Part shown: piece by piece, positions 17,451 to 26,898 of the stretch
Layout: each line of letters opens with the position of its first letter
Position numbering within the stretch: the first letter of the stretch is position 1
Translations under genes and position numbers: made by a program
The notes under the pieces: model-generated
What the model was told of the DNA's origin: nothing
Database searches by the model: none
What the model saw: the letters and a program-made list of their open reading frames with translations, nothing else
Assembly (NCBI RefSeq): GCF_900114435.1
Contig: NZ_FOZK01000002.1
Location: 806,001 to 870,000, forward strand
Source of the DNA: Halomicrobium zhouii
GTDB lineage: Archaea > Halobacteriota > Halobacteria > Halobacteriales > Haloarculaceae
Reading direction: 5' to 3'
DNA length: 64,000 nucleotides

Positions 17451-17561
17451 GGGTGGGGATGAAAGGGGCGAGAGGCTCCGCGAAGGCGGGCGACGTAAGC
17501 ACGTGAGCGCTAGCGAACGCGCGCAGCGAGCCCCTCGAGTGGAGCCTCTCGGGGCTTTCGA
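17451..17561 (+). repeat. dispersed structured element, copy C
   Basis: It begins GGTGGGGATGAAAGGGGC and ends GGGGCTTTCGAG. A perfect 11-bp stem joins 17469-17479 to 17541-17551. The core keeps GTAAGCAC and GCGCAGCGAGC, but the middle differs from copies A and B. It forms a divergent pair with copy B between fxsA and the P450 gene. Confidence 0.75.
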
Positions 17562-17616
17562 GTTGTTGCTGGACGTGATCGCAGTCCTCGTAGCTGTATC
17601 GTTCGTACTCTTCACA

Positions 17617-18996
17617 TCACCTCGCGCGAGGAATCACGTCGATACCATCGCTCGGCTGCAGGGTGATCTGCATCGAGAGGTCGAGCGGCGCCTCCGTCAC
17701 AGACTCGAACTCGAAGCGCTGGCAGAGCGTCGCCAGGATCAACCGGGCTTCCATCGTGGCGAATCGCATGCCGATACAGTGGCGCGGGCCGCCGCCGAAG
17801 GGGTAGTAGGCGTACTCCGGCAATTCCTCCTCCATCGACTCCGTCCAGCGCTCGGGACGGAACTGCTCGGGGTCGTCGTACCACCTGGAATCCCGGTGGA
17901 CGTTCCACTGGGGGAGCGAGAGTGTCGACCCCGCGGGAATCGTGTACCCGCCGAGTTCGACGTCGTTCGTCGGCTCGCGGAAGATGACGAACGCGGGCGG
18001 GTAGAGCCGCAGGGCCTCCTGGATGACCTGCTCCAGGTAGGGCAGGTCGGCCAGGTCCGCAGCCGTCGGCGTCCCACCGCCCAGCGCGTCCAGTTCCTCG
18101 TGGACGCGGGCCTGTTTCTCCGGGTTCGTCGCGAGCAAGAAAATCGCGTAGGTCAGCGTGAGCGCCGTCGTCTCGTGGCCGGCGAACAGGAAGGTCATCA
18201 GTTGCTCGCGCACGCGCTGGGGCTCCATGGTGGTCCCGTCCGGGTACTCTCGCTCCAGGAGCAGGGAGAGCAGGTCGTCGCGTTCCTCGTCTTCGGCCTG
18301 CCTCTCAGCGATAATCTCGTCCACCGCGTCGAAAAAGTCCTGGACCGCGCGCTTGCAGCGCAGGTTCGCGGGCGTGGGCACCCAGAGCGGGAGGTACGCC
18401 GAGAACCCCGAGGTGTCGAAGCGCTCGGCGATGGTCTCGCTGGCGTGGCCGATGGCGGTCTGCTTGTCGCGGACGTCGACGTCGAGGAGCGTCTTGGCCA
18501 ATACGTCGAGCGTGAGCCCCTTCAGCCGGTCGTCGATACGGACAGGCTCACCCGAGGGCAGGCTATCCGCGAACCCGCTGGCGTACTCGCCCATCATCGG
18601 CGCGTGGGTCTCGATGCGTTCGCGGTAGAACGCGGGCTGGATGAGGTTCCGGTCCCGCTGCCACTCCGCGCCGCTAGTCGAGATGAGCCCCGTCGGCGCG
18701 ATCGCGCCGATCGACTGCTCGACGACGGTCCCCTTGACGAAGTCGCGGTCGCGCTCGACGAGGACGGTCTGGATGTCGTCGGGATGGGTGAGCATGTAGC
18801 CGTTGGTGCCCGCGATGCGGTAGTGGACCACGTCGCTGTCGAACTCCTCCCGGCAGCGCTCGTAGAACGCGAAGGGGTCGCGGACGAACTGGAAGGTGTT
18901 ACCCGCCAGCGGCACCCCGTCGGGACCCGGCGGCGTCTCACCGGGCGCCCGCTCCACCCGTCGCTCGGCCTCGCCGTCGCCGTGGCTAGTAGCCAT
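17617..18996 (-). CDS. cytochrome P450
   Basis: At 459 residues this is full-length for a P450. Visible signatures are the I-helix AGHETTALTLTYAIF, the ExxR motif in QEALRLYPPAF, and the heme-binding loop FGGGPRHCIGMRFA with the Cys thiolate ligand. P450s insert one oxygen atom into organic substrates using electrons from ferredoxin or similar; the substrate cannot be read from the sequence. There is no signal peptide. It is divergent from the DUF255 gene at 19139, and no ferredoxin gene is adjacent. Confidence 0.95.
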   Translation of the reverse strand: MATSHGDGEAERRVERAPGETPPGPDGVPLAGNTFQFVRDPFAFYERCREEFDSDVVHYRIAGTNGYMLTHPDDIQTVLVERDRDFVKGTVVEQSIGAIAPTGLISTSGAEWQRDRNLIQPAFYRERIETHAPMMGEYASGFADSLPSGEPVRIDDRLKGLTLDVLAKTLLDVDVRDKQTAIGHASETIAERFDTSGFSAYLPLWVPTPANLRCKRAVQDFFDAVDEIIAERQAEDEERDDLLSLLLEREYPDGTTMEPQRVREQLMTFLFAGHETTALTLTYAIFLLATNPEKQARVHEELDALGGGTPTAADLADLPYLEQVIQEALRLYPPAFVIFREPTNDVELGGYTIPAGSTLSLPQWNVHRDSRWYDDPEQFRPERWTESMEEELPEYAYYPFGGGPRHCIGMRFATMEARLILATLCQRFEFESVTEAPLDLSMQITLQPSDGIDVIPRAR

Positions 18997-19138
18997 CGTT
19001 CGAGGGTTGGCCCGCCGGTCACAAGTCCGTTCCCCCGCGCTGGTGAGGGCCGTTTATGCGATATCCGCCGTTGGTCGTCCCGGACGCCTCGTCGCCGGAG
19101 AGTGCAAGGTACTTTCCGTCCTCTCACGTAGCGCGAGT

Positions 19139-20773
19139 ATGGACGAGTTCGCTGCGGACACGAAGGTCGAGTGGCGCGAGTGGGGCCCCGCGGCGTTCGA
19201 GGACGCCGCCGAGGCCGGCAAGCCCCTGCTCCTGGCGCTGACCGTGCCGTGGAGTTCGGAGTGTCGCGAGATGGACCGGCGGACCTACGGCGAACCGCGC
19301 ATCGCCGCCAACGTCAACGACGGTTTCGTCCCGGTCCGGGTCGACGCCGACCGCCACCCGCGCGTCCGCGAGCGATACAACATGGGCGGCTTCCCGTCGA
19401 CGGTGTTCCTCACGCCAGACGGCAAGGTGCTCTCCGGGGCGACCTACCTCGGCCCGGACGGCTTCCGGGACATCCTCGACGGCGTGCGCGAGACGTGGGA
19501 CGCGAAGGGGGAGGCTGCCGGCTCGGTCCCCCGCTCGGTCGGGGCCGGCGTCCCGCCCGCGGGTGAGGTCACCCCCCGAATCGAGGAGCACATGGTCGAA
19601 CAGTTGCTGGGCGCCTACGACGAGGAGTTCGGTGGCTGGGGCAGCGACGTCAAGTTCCCGATGGCCCGCACCGTCGAGTTCGCCCTCGTCCGCGCACGCG
19701 ACCAGGCCACCCGCACGCTGGAAGCCATCCGGACCCACCTCCGGGACACCTACGACGGCGGCTTCTACCGCTTCGCCGCCAACCGCGACTGGTCGGATGC
19801 CCGTAGCGAGAAACTGCTCGACGAGAACGCGGCCATCCTGCGAGCGTTCGCCCACGCCTACCGCTACACCGGCGAGGAGGCCTACCGCGAGACGGCCGAG
19901 GGAACCCTCGACTACCTGACGACGACGCTGTGGAATGGCGAGGCTGAGGCCTTCGCCGGCAGCCAGGCCGGCGACAGTTCCTACACGCAGCTCCAGGCGA
20001 CCGAGCGGGAAGACGCCGACGCGCCCCACGTCGACGACACCGTCTTCGCGGACCGCAACGGCGTCGCCGTCGACGCGCTCTGCACTTACGTCGCTTACAC
20101 CGACGACGAGCGCGCACAGCGGTACGCCGAGCGCGCCCGCGACCACGTGGTCGAACAGCTGGTCGACGACGACGGCGCGGTGATCCACTACGCCGACCCG
20201 GACGCAGGCGACGTCGGCGAGCGCGGCCTGCTGCTCGACCAGGCCCGCGTGCTCCAGGGGCTGACGACGTCGTGGCAGGTGCTGGGCGAGGGCGGCCCCG
20301 CCACCGCCGTCGCGGACTGGACCGTGGACGAACTCCAGGCCGAGAACGGCGCGTTCCGCGACGGGCCGGTGACGGGCGCGGGTCTGCTCTCCGAGCCCCA
20401 GTATCCCCTCGACGCCACCGTCGAACTCGCCGACGCGCTGGCGGACCTGGCCGAGCTCACCGGCGACGAGGAGTACCGAACCGCTGCCGAGGAGGCCATC
20501 GCCGCCTTCGCCGGCGCGGCCGACCGGATGGGCGTCGAGGTGGCGGCGTACGCGAGCGTCGCGTCCCGACTGCTGGAACCGGCGAGCGTCCGCGTCGGCG
20601 CACTGGCGGGGAGCGACCTCCACCGCGCCGCGCTCCGACTCGCCGACCACGAGTCAGTCGTGGTGCCCGACGCAGCAAATCTAGACGACGTGGCCGAGCA
20701 GCGCGTCGACGGCGAGGTGACCGGCACGGCCGAGTCGCCGGCCGAACTCGAAGCGCTCCTGACCGGCGAGTGA
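19139..20773 (+). CDS. DUF255/thioredoxin-like protein with helical barrel
   Basis: The protein has 544 residues from ATG 19139. The N-terminal 120 residues are thioredoxin-like (KPLLLALTVPWSSECREMD, then GGFPSTVFLTPDGKVL). The rest resembles the alpha/alpha barrel of the YyaL/SSP411 family (GGFYRFAANRDWSDARSEKL, LLDENAAILRAFAHAYRYT). In the usual family the first domain carries CHWCHVM; here it is WSSECREM, leaving one Cys, so thiol redox activity is doubtful. It is shorter than the approximately 700-residue canonical members. Upstream in-frame starts lie antisense to the P450 gene and are unlikely. Confidence 0.8.
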   Translation: MDEFAADTKVEWREWGPAAFEDAAEAGKPLLLALTVPWSSECREMDRRTYGEPRIAANVNDGFVPVRVDADRHPRVRERYNMGGFPSTVFLTPDGKVLSGATYLGPDGFRDILDGVRETWDAKGEAAGSVPRSVGAGVPPAGEVTPRIEEHMVEQLLGAYDEEFGGWGSDVKFPMARTVEFALVRARDQATRTLEAIRTHLRDTYDGGFYRFAANRDWSDARSEKLLDENAAILRAFAHAYRYTGEEAYRETAEGTLDYLTTTLWNGEAEAFAGSQAGDSSYTQLQATEREDADAPHVDDTVFADRNGVAVDALCTYVAYTDDERAQRYAERARDHVVEQLVDDDGAVIHYADPDAGDVGERGLLLDQARVLQGLTTSWQVLGEGGPATAVADWTVDELQAENGAFRDGPVTGAGLLSEPQYPLDATVELADALADLAELTGDEEYRTAAEEAIAAFAGAADRMGVEVAAYASVASRLLEPASVRVGALAGSDLHRAALRLADHESVVVPDAANLDDVAEQRVDGEVTGTAESPAELEALLTGE

Positions 20774-20855
20774 GCCGTGTCCTCCGCGAGGTCGGCAACT
20801 GACAACCCGGTCAAACCGGCGGTGCGTTTTTGGATGGGGACCGAGAACGACTGGT

Positions 20856-21659
20856 ATGCCCAACCTGCGCGACCTCGGCCTCTCGGAGTACGAAGCCCGC
20901 GCGTTTCGATCGCTGCTCGACACTGGCCCGACAACGGCCAAGGAGTTGTCACGCGCGAGCGACGTCCCGATGGGACGCATCTACGACGTGCTCAACAGCC
21001 TGGAGACGCTGAACCTCGTCCGGAGTCAGGCCGCCAGCCGGCCGAAGAAGTTCGTCGCCGTCGAACCGGAGACCGCCCTCGACAGGCTGCTGGAGGACCG
21101 TAAGCGCCAGCTCGAGGAGAAGGCCAGCCAGTACGAGTCCATCGTCGACGAACTCGCCGACCAGATGGAATCGGCCGACCCCGTCGACGAGCCGTTCTGG
21201 ACGGCCGCCGTCGGCCCGGAGGAGACCGTCGACCTGCTCGTCGAGCGTCTGGCGGCCGCCGACGACCGCATCGTGATGGTCGGCTCGGTCCCCTCCCAGC
21301 AGTTCGACGTCACCGAGGCCGCCGACCGTATCGTCGACGAGATCGAACGCGCCCTCGAACGCGGCGTCGAGGTGTTCATGTTGCTCCCGCCGGCGTTCTA
21401 CGAGCACATCCCGACCGAGCGGGGGCGCGATTACCAGCGCCGCCTCCAGAACTACGACCGGTTCAACTACCGGGCCAGCGACGAGATAACGTCGACGTTC
21501 GAGTTAATCGACGACGTCGAGGTCTGTATCGAGGTGCCCCACCCGATGGGCGGGTCGACGTTCGCGATGATCGACCTGAAGGACCCCGAGTTCGCCGACG
21601 AGGTGTACGAGGAGTTCCGGCCACAGTGGGACGGAGCGCGGCGGGTCTCGGGAGCCTAA
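20856..21659 (+). CDS. TrmB family transcriptional regulator
   Basis: The 267-residue protein has an N-terminal winged helix (LGLSEYEARAFRSLLDTGPT, then KELSRASDVPMGRIYDVLNS), a coiled-coil linker around residues 75-110 and a C-terminal TrmB/phospholipase-D-like domain. TrmB regulators bind promoters of sugar or central metabolism genes in archaea. It follows the DUF255 gene by about 80 bases but probably has its own promoter. The effector and targets are unknown. Confidence 0.88.
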   Translation: MPNLRDLGLSEYEARAFRSLLDTGPTTAKELSRASDVPMGRIYDVLNSLETLNLVRSQAASRPKKFVAVEPETALDRLLEDRKRQLEEKASQYESIVDELADQMESADPVDEPFWTAAVGPEETVDLLVERLAAADDRIVMVGSVPSQQFDVTEAADRIVDEIERALERGVEVFMLLPPAFYEHIPTERGRDYQRRLQNYDRFNYRASDEITSTFELIDDVEVCIEVPHPMGGSTFAMIDLKDPEFADEVYEEFRPQWDGARRVSGA

Positions 21660-21726
21660 ACTCAGTTGACACGCTCTTTCGCCCGAATCGTCCCGCTTAT
21701 CCACGTTCGGAAGTGACGCTCCGACA

Positions 21727-22455
21727 ATGGAGTGTCGGCAGTGCGCGTCGTCGCTGGACCGACCGGGCGACTACTGCCTGGTCTGCCGGACGGCCAACGC
21801 CGACACCGTGGTCCTCGAACTCGAGAGGGACCGGGCGACTGTCACTGCCCTCCTCGACGAGGACGTCGTCGGCGCCCGGACGATAACGACGACGCCGGAG
21901 GACGAAGACGACGGTGAGTCGAACGTCGTCGAACTCCGGAACTTCGCGGGACTGATCGCCGACGAGGTCCGCCGTAAGCGCCCGGAGGAGGTGTACGTCA
22001 CCGGCGACCGCGACGTCGTCGCCGCGGTCCGGTCACAGCTTCACTACCCCTTCTACCGCGTCGAGGCCGAGAACCCGGTCGAGCACGTCGTCGAACGCCG
22101 CGGCGAACCGGCCCTGGAAGTCGTCGAGGCTTCCCTCTCCGAGAAGCTCGGTGGCTCGCACTCGACGCTCGTTGGCGGCCGCGCTGGCAAGCGCGCCCTC
22201 GAAACCGTCGCCGCCCACCCGCACGTGAAGAAGGTCATCCCCGGCCCCATCGACGCCGGCGGGTCGGGGTCCCGAACTGGCGTCCGGGCCAAGGCGACCC
22301 GCGCCGACCAGCACGGCAACGTCCGCCTGCTCATCCGCGACGGCTCCTCCGTCCAGGAGAACCGCATCGTCACGACCGCCGGCGACCGCGAACTCGGCGA
22401 GCGCGTCCGCGCCGACCTCAACGACGCCCTCCAGGAGACTGAGCTTCAGGAGTGA
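21727..22455 (+). CDS. DUF2103 zinc-ribbon protein
   Basis: The protein has 242 residues. An N-terminal zinc ribbon (MECRQCASSLDRPGDYCLVC) is followed by an alpha/beta region, and the DUF2103 domain lies at about residues 135-225 (GGSHSTLVGGRAGKRALETV, HPHVKKVIPGPIDAGGSGSR). DUF2103 is a conserved archaeal domain of unknown function, possibly nucleic-acid binding given the zinc ribbon and basic motifs. It precedes dispersed element copy D. Confidence 0.85.
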   Translation: MECRQCASSLDRPGDYCLVCRTANADTVVLELERDRATVTALLDEDVVGARTITTTPEDEDDGESNVVELRNFAGLIADEVRRKRPEEVYVTGDRDVVAAVRSQLHYPFYRVEAENPVEHVVERRGEPALEVVEASLSEKLGGSHSTLVGGRAGKRALETVAAHPHVKKVIPGPIDAGGSGSRTGVRAKATRADQHGNVRLLIRDGSSVQENRIVTTAGDRELGERVRADLNDALQETELQE

Positions 22456-22482
22456 GCGTCTCGACGGACTGGTCAACCGAAT

Positions 22483-22583
22483 GGGTGGGACTGAAAGGGG
22501 CGGTCCGTTGCGCGAACCCCGGCGACGTAAGCACCGGAAGGAGCGCAGCGAGCCGCGGGAGCGCAACGGGCCGGGGCTTTCGA
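22483..22583 (+). repeat. dispersed structured element, copy D
   Basis: It begins GGTGGGACTGAAAGGGGC and ends GGGGCTTTCGAG. A 12-bp stem with one wobble joins 22502-22513 to 22561-22572. The core GACGTAAGCACCG, then GGAGCGCAGCGAGC, is conserved but shorter than in copies A and B. It lies between DUF2103 and the ribosomal protein gene. Confidence 0.75.
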
Positions 22584-22688
22584 GTTATTTTCTTCGTCTC
22601 TCCTGCTGTCGTCTTCGACTCACTTCCACGTCTCTCCTAGCCGCAACTCAACAGGTTTATTTGGCCGCTGTGCCGATTAGTCGATACT

Positions 22689-22967
22689 ATGGCCAGTAAC
22701 AAGGGACGGACCGGCAGCGCCGGTCGCTTCGGCGCCCGCTACGGGCGCGTCGCCCGCCGCCGGGTCGCCGACATCGAGTCCGACATGAACGACGACCACG
22801 CGTGCCCCGAGTGCGGGAAGGACCGCGTCGACCGCCAGGGCACGGGTATCTGGGAGTGCGGCTACTGCGGCTACAAGTACACCGGTGGCACGTACCGACC
22901 GCAGACCCCCGGCGGGAAGACCGTTCGCCGGTCCATCCGCGCGGCGCTCGCCGACGACGAGGAATAA
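22689..22967 (+). CDS. rpl37ae: 50S ribosomal protein L37ae
   Basis: The 92-residue protein is full-length for archaeal L37Ae (eL43). The N-terminus is basic ([20 protein letters not shown]) and the zinc finger has the pairs CPEC and CGYC at residues about 39-59. It is a structural component of the large ribosomal subunit. A TTTAT box about 30 bases upstream suggests a near-leaderless transcript. It overlaps rpoP by one base and heads a housekeeping operon with rpoP and pcc1. Confidence 0.97.
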   Translation: MASNKGRTGSAGRFGARYGRVARRRVADIESDMNDDHACPECGKDRVDRQGTGIWECGYCGYKYTGGTYRPQTPGGKTVRRSIRAALADDEE

Positions 22968-23101
22968 TGAGCTACAAGTGTTCCCGCTGCAAGCGCGACG
23001 TGACGCTCGACGAGTACGGCGGCGTCCGCTGTCCGTACTGCGGCCACCGCGTGCTGCTGAAGGAGCGCTCGCGCGACGTCAAGGAAGTCGAAGTCAAGTA
23101 G
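22967..23101 (+). CDS. rpoP: DNA-directed RNA polymerase subunit P
   Basis: The protein has 44 residues starting [20 protein letters not shown], with a CPYC pair giving the four-Cys zinc ribbon of RpoP (eukaryotic Rpb12/RPABC4). It is a small subunit of the archaeal RNA polymerase. The start overlaps the stop of the L37ae gene in TAATG, so translation is probably coupled. Confidence 0.96.
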   Translation: MSYKCSRCKRDVTLDEYGGVRCPYCGHRVLLKERSRDVKEVEVK

Positions 23102-23116
23102 TCCGGGGGCGGTAGC

Positions 23117-23365
23117 GTGGACCACGAGGCGATTCTCTCCTTCGAATACGACGACGGCGAGCGGGCGCGCCGGGTCGAGCGGAGCGTCCGGCCGGAAGTC
23201 GGCGACATCGACGGCGACCGCACGACGGCGACGCTCGACCGGGACGGCGCCGTCGTGAGCGTGCGAGTCGCGGCGGCCGACCTCGTCGCGCTCCGGGCGG
23301 GCGTCAACACCTGGTCGACGCTGGTGGGCGTGGCCGAGCGGGCTGGTGCGGCCGATATTCCGTAG
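23117..23365 (+). CDS. pcc1: KEOPS complex subunit Pcc1
   Basis: The 82-residue protein starts at GTG 23117 (read as Met), 15 bases after rpoP. It has the small alpha/beta fold of Pcc1, with the typical ending of two helices (AADLVALRAGVNTWSTLVGV). Pcc1 is the dimerising subunit of KEOPS, which makes the t6A modification of tRNAs. The L37ae-RpoP-Pcc1 order is usual in haloarchaea and supports the call. Confidence 0.9.
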   Translation: MDHEAILSFEYDDGERARRVERSVRPEVGDIDGDRTTATLDRDGAVVSVRVAAADLVALRAGVNTWSTLVGVAERAGAADIP

Positions 23366-23484
23366 TCGCAGCCGAGCGAGCCCGTCGACGCACTCGTTCC
23401 CGTCGACGCACTGGTTCTGGGGCCGGGTCGACGTGGGGCGTGGCGGCGAACTATTATACTGCTGTAACTCCGGGTGTCACGTAG

Positions 23485-23535
23485 ATGAACAGATCGTGGG
23501 GGGACGACCACGGCGAGGACGCCGACGTATGGTGA
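23485..23535 (+). CDS. possible 16-residue leader ORF
   Basis: ATG 23485 begins a 16-codon frame (MNRSWGDDHGEDADVW) whose TGA at 23533-23535 lies just inside the next gene's start (ATG 23529). A TATTATA box at 23452-23458 is placed so that transcription would begin close to this ATG, making the mini-ORF the first thing translated. It may couple or attenuate translation of the regulator; no homology is known. Confidence 0.3.
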   Translation: MNRSWGDDHGEDADVW

Positions 23536-25886
23536 GTGAGCTCGAAGCGGACTACCGGGTGGTGCAGGGCGAGGCGGCGACGAGACTCCTCTACGTCGAC
23601 GCCGACGAGGAGACGATGGCGACGGTCGCCAGGTACGTCGAAGGGGAGTACTCCGACGTCGAGCTCGTCGGGACGACGGACGCCGGGGCCGCGGTCGACA
23701 CGCTCCGGTCCGCCGGGTGGGGCTGTCTCGTCGTCGGCGGTGACCTCCCGGCCGCCGACCGAAGCGCACTGGTCGAGGCGGCGTCGTGCCCCATCGTCTC
23801 CTTCACGAGGGCCGGTCGGGACGCGGACACCGACCCGGTCGTCGCGGCGGCGACGATGGTCCTGGAGAAGGGGACCGACGAGCGGATTCTGGCGATGCTC
23901 GTCGACAAGGCCCGACAGTTCGCCGGGGCGGGACCGGACGGGGACGACGAATCGCTCGCGCGGACGCTCACCCGGCTGGGGGACGCCGACGAGGACATCG
24001 CGTGTTTCGTCGTCGACGACGGCGACCTCGCCTGGGCCAGCCGCCCCTTCGAGACGACGTTTCCGGTCGCTGCGGCGGACGTTCCGGACGGGGACTTCGA
24101 CGACCGGCTCGCCGCGGTGTTCGGGGATGTCCCGGACCCCGGTACGTCGCTGGTGACAGTCGAGACAGACGACGCGGGCTCGGCCAGTGCGGGCTCGGAC
24201 GACGAGGGTCCAGTGCTGCGCTACTATCGATACGCCAGCCACCGGATCCCGGACGAGCGCCGGCTGGACGTGTTCGAGGACGTGACCGACAGGGTCGAGC
24301 GCGAGACTCGCTCGGGGCTGTACGAGCTCCTCGTCGAGCAGGCCCGCGACGGGCTCTACGTCTTCGACGCCGACGGCGTCGTCGTGTTCACCAACGAGGC
24401 CTTCGCCTCGATGCTCGGCTACGACCCCGAGGACCTGATCGGGAAACACGCCGCGGAGATATTCGCGGAGGGTGAACTGCACGCGGCCCAGCGGGACATC
24501 AAGAACGTGGTCGACTCCGAGGACACCGGCGGCGCGGGGGACCGGACGTTCCTCGACTGTCACGGCGACCCGGTTCCGGTGTCGGTCAACTACACCGTCC
24601 TGGCCGGCGACGAGACGGACTTCGACGGGTTCGTCTGCGTCGCGCGCGACGTCACCGAACGTCGAAAGCGCGAACGAGAACTCGCGGAGCGACGCGACGA
24701 ACTGGCGCGCATCAACCGCGCCGACGCGCTCGTCCAGAACGTCGTCCGGGAACTGGGGCAGGTCTCCTCGCGCGACGAACTCGAACAGGCAGTGTGTGAG
24801 TGCTTCCTCGAGGTCGACGGCGTGACCCTGGCGTGGGTCGGCAATCGTGAGGGTGCCAGCGACCGCATCGTTCCGGGCACCGTCGTGGGCGAGCCCAGGC
24901 AGTACCTCCACGACTTGCTGGCGTCGGCGTCCGTGGATGGGGCGACGGGCGGTCCGGCGATGCGCGCTGTCCGGACGGGCGACGTCAAGCTGGCCGCGGA
25001 CCTCCGGGACGGCGACCGGGAGGACGTCTGGCGTTCGCTGGCGCTGTCCCACGACCTCTACTCGCTGGCGACGATCCCGCTGATCCACGGCGAAACCGTC
25101 CACGGCGTCCTCGCCGTCTACGGCGACCGACCGGAGGCCTTCGGCGACGCGCTGACCGACCGGTTCCACCTGCTCGGTGATACCATCGGGTTCGCGATGA
25201 CGGCCGTCCAGAACAGGCGATTGCTCGAGGAGGACGTCACCGTCGAACTGGAGTTCCGGGCCGACAGTGACGAGGCGCGCCTCGTCTGGCTGGCACAGGC
25301 CTGTGACTGTCGGCTGGAGATCGTCGGATCGGTCGACCTCGGCGAGGACGTGCTCCAGTATCTCGCCGTCGACGGGGCCTCGGTCGAGGCGGTCGCGGAC
25401 GCCGCGGTCGAGAGCGACGCCGTCACCGGCGCCCGCGTCATCCGGGCCGAAGGGTCCGACGCGGGCGTGGTCGAACTCCGGACGCCCTGGTCGCTACGCT
25501 CGGCACTCTCGGAAGTCGGGGCCCGGCTGGAGGCCGCCGTGATAACCCCCGCATCCACTCGAATCGTCGTCGAAGCGCCCAGCGACGCCGACGTCAGGGC
25601 CATCCACGAGGCCGTCCGTCGGTCGAACCCGGGCGCGACGCTCGTCACCAAGACCGAGGGTGATCGCTCCAGGCTCGACGGCCGGGAGGGAATCGGCGTG
25701 ACGGAGTCTCTCACCGACCGCCAGCAGGAGGTCCTCCAGGCGGCATACCTGGCGGGCTACTACGCCTGGCCTCGAGATACGACCGCGGAGGAACTGGCCG
25801 AGTCGCTCGGCATCGCCTCGCCGACGCTCCACCAGCACCTCCGGCGCGCCGAGCGCAACATCCTGGATGCACTCTTTGGCGAGTAA
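23529..25886 (+). CDS. Bat-like sensor regulator (PAS, GAF, HTH_10)
   Basis: This 785-residue protein has ATG 23529 as its start. Domains in order: receiver-like but degenerate (about 20-130), a variable region, PAS (about 265-385, GLYVFDADGVVVFTNEAFAS), a short coiled coil, GAF (about 415-560), a Bat-type regulatory domain (about 575-700) and a C-terminal HTH_10 (LTDRQQEVLQAAYLAGYYAW, then EELAESLGIASPTLHQHLRR). The protein is cytoplasmic. Bacterio-opsin activator relatives sense oxygen, light or redox and control transcription, but the ligand and targets here are unknown. The phospho-acceptor site of the receiver-like domain is not clear. Confidence 0.88.
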   Translation: MVSELEADYRVVQGEAATRLLYVDADEETMATVARYVEGEYSDVELVGTTDAGAAVDTLRSAGWGCLVVGGDLPAADRSALVEAASCPIVSFTRAGRDADTDPVVAAATMVLEKGTDERILAMLVDKARQFAGAGPDGDDESLARTLTRLGDADEDIACFVVDDGDLAWASRPFETTFPVAAADVPDGDFDDRLAAVFGDVPDPGTSLVTVETDDAGSASAGSDDEGPVLRYYRYASHRIPDERRLDVFEDVTDRVERETRSGLYELLVEQARDGLYVFDADGVVVFTNEAFASMLGYDPEDLIGKHAAEIFAEGELHAAQRDIKNVVDSEDTGGAGDRTFLDCHGDPVPVSVNYTVLAGDETDFDGFVCVARDVTERRKRERELAERRDELARINRADALVQNVVRELGQVSSRDELEQAVCECFLEVDGVTLAWVGNREGASDRIVPGTVVGEPRQYLHDLLASASVDGATGGPAMRAVRTGDVKLAADLRDGDREDVWRSLALSHDLYSLATIPLIHGETVHGVLAVYGDRPEAFGDALTDRFHLLGDTIGFAMTAVQNRRLLEEDVTVELEFRADSDEARLVWLAQACDCRLEIVGSVDLGEDVLQYLAVDGASVEAVADAAVESDAVTGARVIRAEGSDAGVVELRTPWSLRSALSEVGARLEAAVITPASTRIVVEAPSDADVRAIHEAVRRSNPGATLVTKTEGDRSRLDGREGIGVTESLTDRQQEVLQAAYLAGYYAWPRDTTAEELAESLGIASPTLHQHLRRAERNILDALFGE

Positions 25887-25948
25887 AACCTAGGTGGCTA
25901 GGCGTATTCTTGATAGTTACCACGCGGGTATAGATCAGACGCGAACCA

Positions 25949-26347
25949 ATGACCGAACAGTCCCCGTCTGGCCCGGAAAGCGAGGACTGGCGCGGCATGA
26001 CCCCGTGTGACCGTGGTCTCACCGCGCCGATGGTCGACGACGTATTCGGGTTGCTGGCCGACTGGCGACGCCGGACTGTCTGTCGATACTTCGTGACGAC
26101 CGGGTCGAACTCCGTCCACGTCGATACGCTCGCCGCCGCAGTCGCGCGGCGCGTCAGCGACGACGAGATCGACGCCTCCGAAACGCGCGAACAAGCAATC
26201 CGAGAGTCCCTCGTCCACGACCACCTCCCCCGAATGGACGAGGCCGGCGTCCTGGACTTCGACGTCCGCAGCGAGTCGGTCTGCTACTGGGGGAACCCGA
26301 CGCTGGAGAAGTGGGCCGAACACGCCGAGGCCGTCACCGACCGGTAG
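25949..26347 (+). CDS. DUF7344-like HTH protein
   Basis: This 132-residue acidic protein has the pattern [20 protein letters not shown], then [11 protein letters not shown], a later helix ending [14 protein letters not shown], and [10 protein letters not shown]. This matches haloarchaeal winged-helix proteins of the DUF7344 type, probably DNA-binding transcription factors. It follows the Bat-like gene by 62 bases in the same direction. The target is unknown. Confidence 0.8.
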   Translation: MTEQSPSGPESEDWRGMTPCDRGLTAPMVDDVFGLLADWRRRTVCRYFVTTGSNSVHVDTLAAAVARRVSDDEIDASETREQAIRESLVHDHLPRMDEAGVLDFDVRSESVCYWGNPTLEKWAEHAEAVTDR

Positions 26348-26508
26348 CGTCCCACACTCCGCCCGCCGTCCGTCCCCGCGCCCGTCCCGCACCCTGTCCG
26401 TCCCCGCGCCCGTCCACTCCGTCTCCCGCTGGCGCTCGTCTTCCACCCCCGGGCCGAGTATGGGTGACAAAGCAATGGTTTTTCAGTGAGGGACTCAACC
26501 CTCCGACC

Positions 26509-26898
26509 ATGCAGGGTAATCTGCCGCCGGAAGCACAGGAGAAACTCGAGGAACTGCAGGACCTTCAGGAGACGGCACAGCAGGTCGCCGCCCAGAAGCA
26601 GCAGGCCGAGACGTCGCTGCAGGAGTCCGAGACCGCACTGAACGAACTCGACGACATCGACGAGGACGCCACCATGTACCGCGAGGTCGGCGAGCTGCTC
26701 GTCAAGACCGACTACGCCGAGGCCCAGGAAGACCTCGAGGAGAAGGTCGACAGCCTGGAAGTCCGCACCGAGACGCTCCAGAAGCAGGAGGACCGCGTCC
26801 GCGAGCAGTTCGAGGACCTCCAGAGCGAGCTCCAGCAGATGCTCGGCGGCGGTGGCGGCCCCGGCGGCGCACCGGGCCCGGGCGCCGGCGGCGCGTAA
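26509..26898 (+). CDS. pfdB: prefoldin subunit beta
   Basis: The 129-residue protein from ATG 26509 has two long coiled-coil helices flanking a short hairpin ([20 protein letters not shown]), which is diagnostic of prefoldin beta (GimC). The C-terminus is a Gly/Pro-rich tail. Prefoldin is a hexameric co-chaperone that passes unfolded proteins to the thermosome. The DUF3194 gene follows with only the stop codon between them, the usual neighbour order. Confidence 0.95.
   Translation: MQGNLPPEAQEKLEELQDLQETAQQVAAQKQQAETSLQESETALNELDDIDEDATMYREVGELLVKTDYAEAQEDLEEKVDSLEVRTETLQKQEDRVREQFEDLQSELQQMLGGGGGPGGAPGPGAGGA

Noticed and set aside
23346-23528. N-terminal extension of the Bat-like regulator in the same frame
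   Set aside because: The upstream part is Arg/Cys-rich and lies within or after pcc1; a promoter lies inside it, so ATG 23529 is the better start.
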